From: an uncultured Prevotellaceae bacterium
GTDB lineage: Bacteria; Bacteroidota; Bacteroidia; Bacteroidales; Bacteroidaceae
DNA: 44,510 nucleotides
Assembly: GCA_902797505.1 (NCBI GenBank)
Contig: CADBSW010000030.1
Location: 1 to 44,510 of the forward strand
Direction of reading: 5' to 3'
The notes under the pieces are model-generated. The model did no database searches, was not told where the DNA came from, and saw only the letters and a program-made list of their open reading frames with translations. The translations under genes were made by a program, and so were the position numbers. Shown here in pieces: positions 43,218 to 44,510 of the stretch; the first letter of the stretch is position 1; every line of letters begins with the position of its first letter.

Positions 43218-44282
43218 TCAGTATTTCTCCAATCTATCCATTAACCTATAAGTATCCTTAATTGTTTCGAGAGACGATGCAGTATATCCATTATCATGTT
43301 CTACGGAATCCACGAAAACCGCTAATTCATTGAAGTAACCTTGCGAATAGATTGGGTTGTTCGCCAGTATGGGCGTAAAACTATTGCATTGATAGAGATA
43401 CTCTACCGACTTGTCGTGAGGGCGCAACTTCTCTATCGGGATGTTTACGATCGTTGATGGCGAAGGAGTAAAGATGAGTTCCTCCATTTTCGTCAGGCGA
43501 TAAAGACCGGAGCGTGTGCATACCTTCAGCGACTCTTCCGCAGCACTCCAGGAGTAGGACGTGGACAGTTCGAGTGTACCGACAATTTGCGGATGACGGA
43601 GCATCAACAGATAGGAACCATCTGAGATATGCTGACAAGCAAGGATCTCAGGCTGTCCGAAAAGATGGCAAATGAGGTCGAGAGGATGGATGAAGAGGTC
43701 GAGCAGTGCATTGCCTTCTGGATATGCCCCTGTCAGGTAATGCAGGTCATAACTGATGAGATGCTCTTTGCCAAGGCGCTTCTTTAGGAGTTGTATAGCA
43801 GGGGCATAGCGTTTCTGTAAGCCGACCATGACGACAGGTGAAAGGCTACGGGTAGGCGAGCAATGCTCGGGAATGCCGTGGAGCCGCTGCAGATCAATGA
43901 GTGTGTCGAGTTCTCTCAATGTCCGGCAGGGAGGTTTCTCGACAAAAAGCGATTTGCCACTACGAAGAACTTGCGATGCAAGAGAGAAATGGGCTGATGG
44001 GGAGGCAGAGACGAAAACGCCCTTGATAGCTTCATCCTTGAGAATCGTGTCGAGTGAAGTCGTTGCTTTTACACCAGGAAACTTCCGTTCTATCAGTCGT
44101 GCCTTCCTTTCTGACGTGACACAGATGTATTTCAGCGGAACGCCAAGGTAATGCAGTACGGGATAAAGGTTGGTGAGCGAGTGCTGTCCCATGCCTACAA
44201 AGGCATAAGAGTATTGGTACGTTTGGCGCAGGAAACGCTCAGTGCGCATCCGCTTGTATCGGTTGATAAGTGTTTGTATCAT
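43218..44282 (-). CDS. Gfo/Idh/MocA family oxidoreductase
   Basis: 354 residues. After a basic N-terminal extension of about 27 residues comes the Rossmann fold with YAFVGMGQHS (nucleotide-binding glycine motif), VKATTSLDTIL, VFVSASPSAHF, and LFVEKPPCRTLREL, the conserved EKP motif that supplies the catalytic-site Lys. The C-terminal part is the alpha/beta substrate domain, with DLFIHPLDLICHLFG containing the usual His. Members oxidise or reduce sugars and sugar nucleotides with NAD(P). The exact substrate is unknown; envelope or polysaccharide sugar modification is plausible. The ATG at 44282 overlaps the stop of the upstream gene (ATGA), so the pair is translationally coupled. Confidence 0.88.
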   Translation of the reverse strand: MIQTLINRYKRMRTERFLRQTYQYSYAFVGMGQHSLTNLYPVLHYLGVPLKYICVTSERKARLIERKFPGVKATTSLDTILKDEAIKGVFVSASPSAHFSLASQVLRSGKSLFVEKPPCRTLRELDTLIDLQRLHGIPEHCSPTRSLSPVVMVGLQKRYAPAIQLLKKRLGKEHLISYDLHYLTGAYPEGNALLDLFIHPLDLICHLFGQPEILACQHISDGSYLLMLRHPQIVGTLELSTSYSWSAAEESLKVCTRSGLYRLTKMEELIFTPSPSTIVNIPIEKLRPHDKSVEYLYQCNSFTPILANNPIYSQGYFNELAVFVDSVEHDNGYTASSLETIKDTYRLMDRLEKY

Positions 44283-44510
44283 TGTATTGCTTTTATGTGT
44301 TTACGATATGTCCGCTTAGGGTCAGCCGTCCACTGATACTGACCGTAGAACTTCTCAATGAGCCACTTGGGTAGCAGTCGCTCAAAATTGCGCACGAGGA
44401 TGATGTCATACTTACGGTGGAAGTTTATCCAGCACTGATTGCAGTCCTTGGAATAGTGGCATTGGGTCTTACAGGCCGATTCACCGTTGAAAATCTCGTC
44501 GAGAGATTGC
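44279..44510 (-). CDS. C-terminal part of a probable radical SAM protein (5' end outside window)
   Basis: The last 76 residues of a gene that runs off the right edge. The visible part begins SLDEIFNGESACKTQC, and SLDEIFNG resembles the segment before the auxiliary cluster in radical SAM/SPASM-type proteins. Cysteines follow in the pattern CX3CX5CX2C, ending CNQCW, a common auxiliary-cluster ending. The basic tail has NFHRKYDIILVRNFERLLPKW. The CX3CXXCC radical SAM core would lie outside the window and cannot be checked. Its TGA overlaps the ATG of the Gfo/Idh gene, so the two products probably work in one pathway. Confidence 0.55.
   Translation of the reverse strand, partial: QSLDEIFNGESACKTQCHYSKDCNQCWINFHRKYDIILVRNFERLLPKWLIEKFYGQYQWTADPKRTYRKHIKAIQ

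Overview
The window looks like chromosomal DNA of a Bacteroidales bacterium, most likely Prevotella or a close relative. This rests on family recognition and promoter style, not on a database search. The evidence is a type IX secretion gene (PorQ) next to cmk and ispH, Bacteroidetes-type TAnnTTTG promoter boxes (several with a TTTG box about 19 bp upstream), an almost complete absence of Shine-Dalgarno sequences, GH97/GH28/GH2 glycosidases, DUF4954, a four-helix-bundle suffix protein and an insulinase-type M16 peptidase. I see no tRNA, rRNA, CRISPR array, insertion sequence or prophage.

Layout, left to right. (1) 203-2702, minus strand: tonB-like gene, polyprenyl synthetase and tatD in one tight operon, diverging from porQ-cmk (2843-4503, plus). 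(2) 4487-13055, minus: a four-gene run of giant alpha-2-macroglobulin-like protein, DUF1573 protein, MeaB GTPase and IspH, with ATGA and TAGTG overlaps at two of its three junctions. (3) 13207-16610: a PrxQ peroxiredoxin (plus) convergent with a two-gene iron-sulfur redox operon, a NapH/NapG-like fusion followed by a Tat-type aldo/keto reductase. (4) 16782-24719: glutamine synthetase (minus) diverging from clpB (plus), then a bifunctional proline-catabolic enzyme (minus) with a leader of about 200 nt. (5) 24984-25724: a four-helix-bundle protein with a C-terminal zinc finger. (6) 25962-34100, minus: a carbohydrate locus without SusC/SusD, made of a large GH2 exo-glycosidase, NagB, GH97 and GH28. 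(7) 34420-42153, plus: hflX, DUF4954, M16 peptidase and class I fumarase, closed by a strong hairpin. (8) 42232-43057, minus: an SMR (Gdx-like) exporter and a Nim-like flavin protein behind a compact structured leader. (9) 43218-44510, minus: a Gfo/Idh oxidoreductase overlapping the end of a probable radical SAM gene that runs off the window.

Most genes are core or common accessory Bacteroidetes genes. The most interesting material is regulatory. A promoter, an end-anchored stem and an intrinsic terminator together form an 88-nt candidate small RNA or attenuator upstream of the GH2 gene (34008-34095), beside a LacI-like operator. A compact hairpin-rich leader of about 65 nt precedes the SMR exporter. 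Protein-level points are an alpha-2-macroglobulin whose thioester motif is absent and which is translationally coupled to DUF1573, a ClpB with a shortened second AAA module, an internal twin-arginine motif in the NapH-like fusion, and the four-helix/zinc-finger fusion. No wholly new multi-gene system could be demonstrated from the sequence alone.
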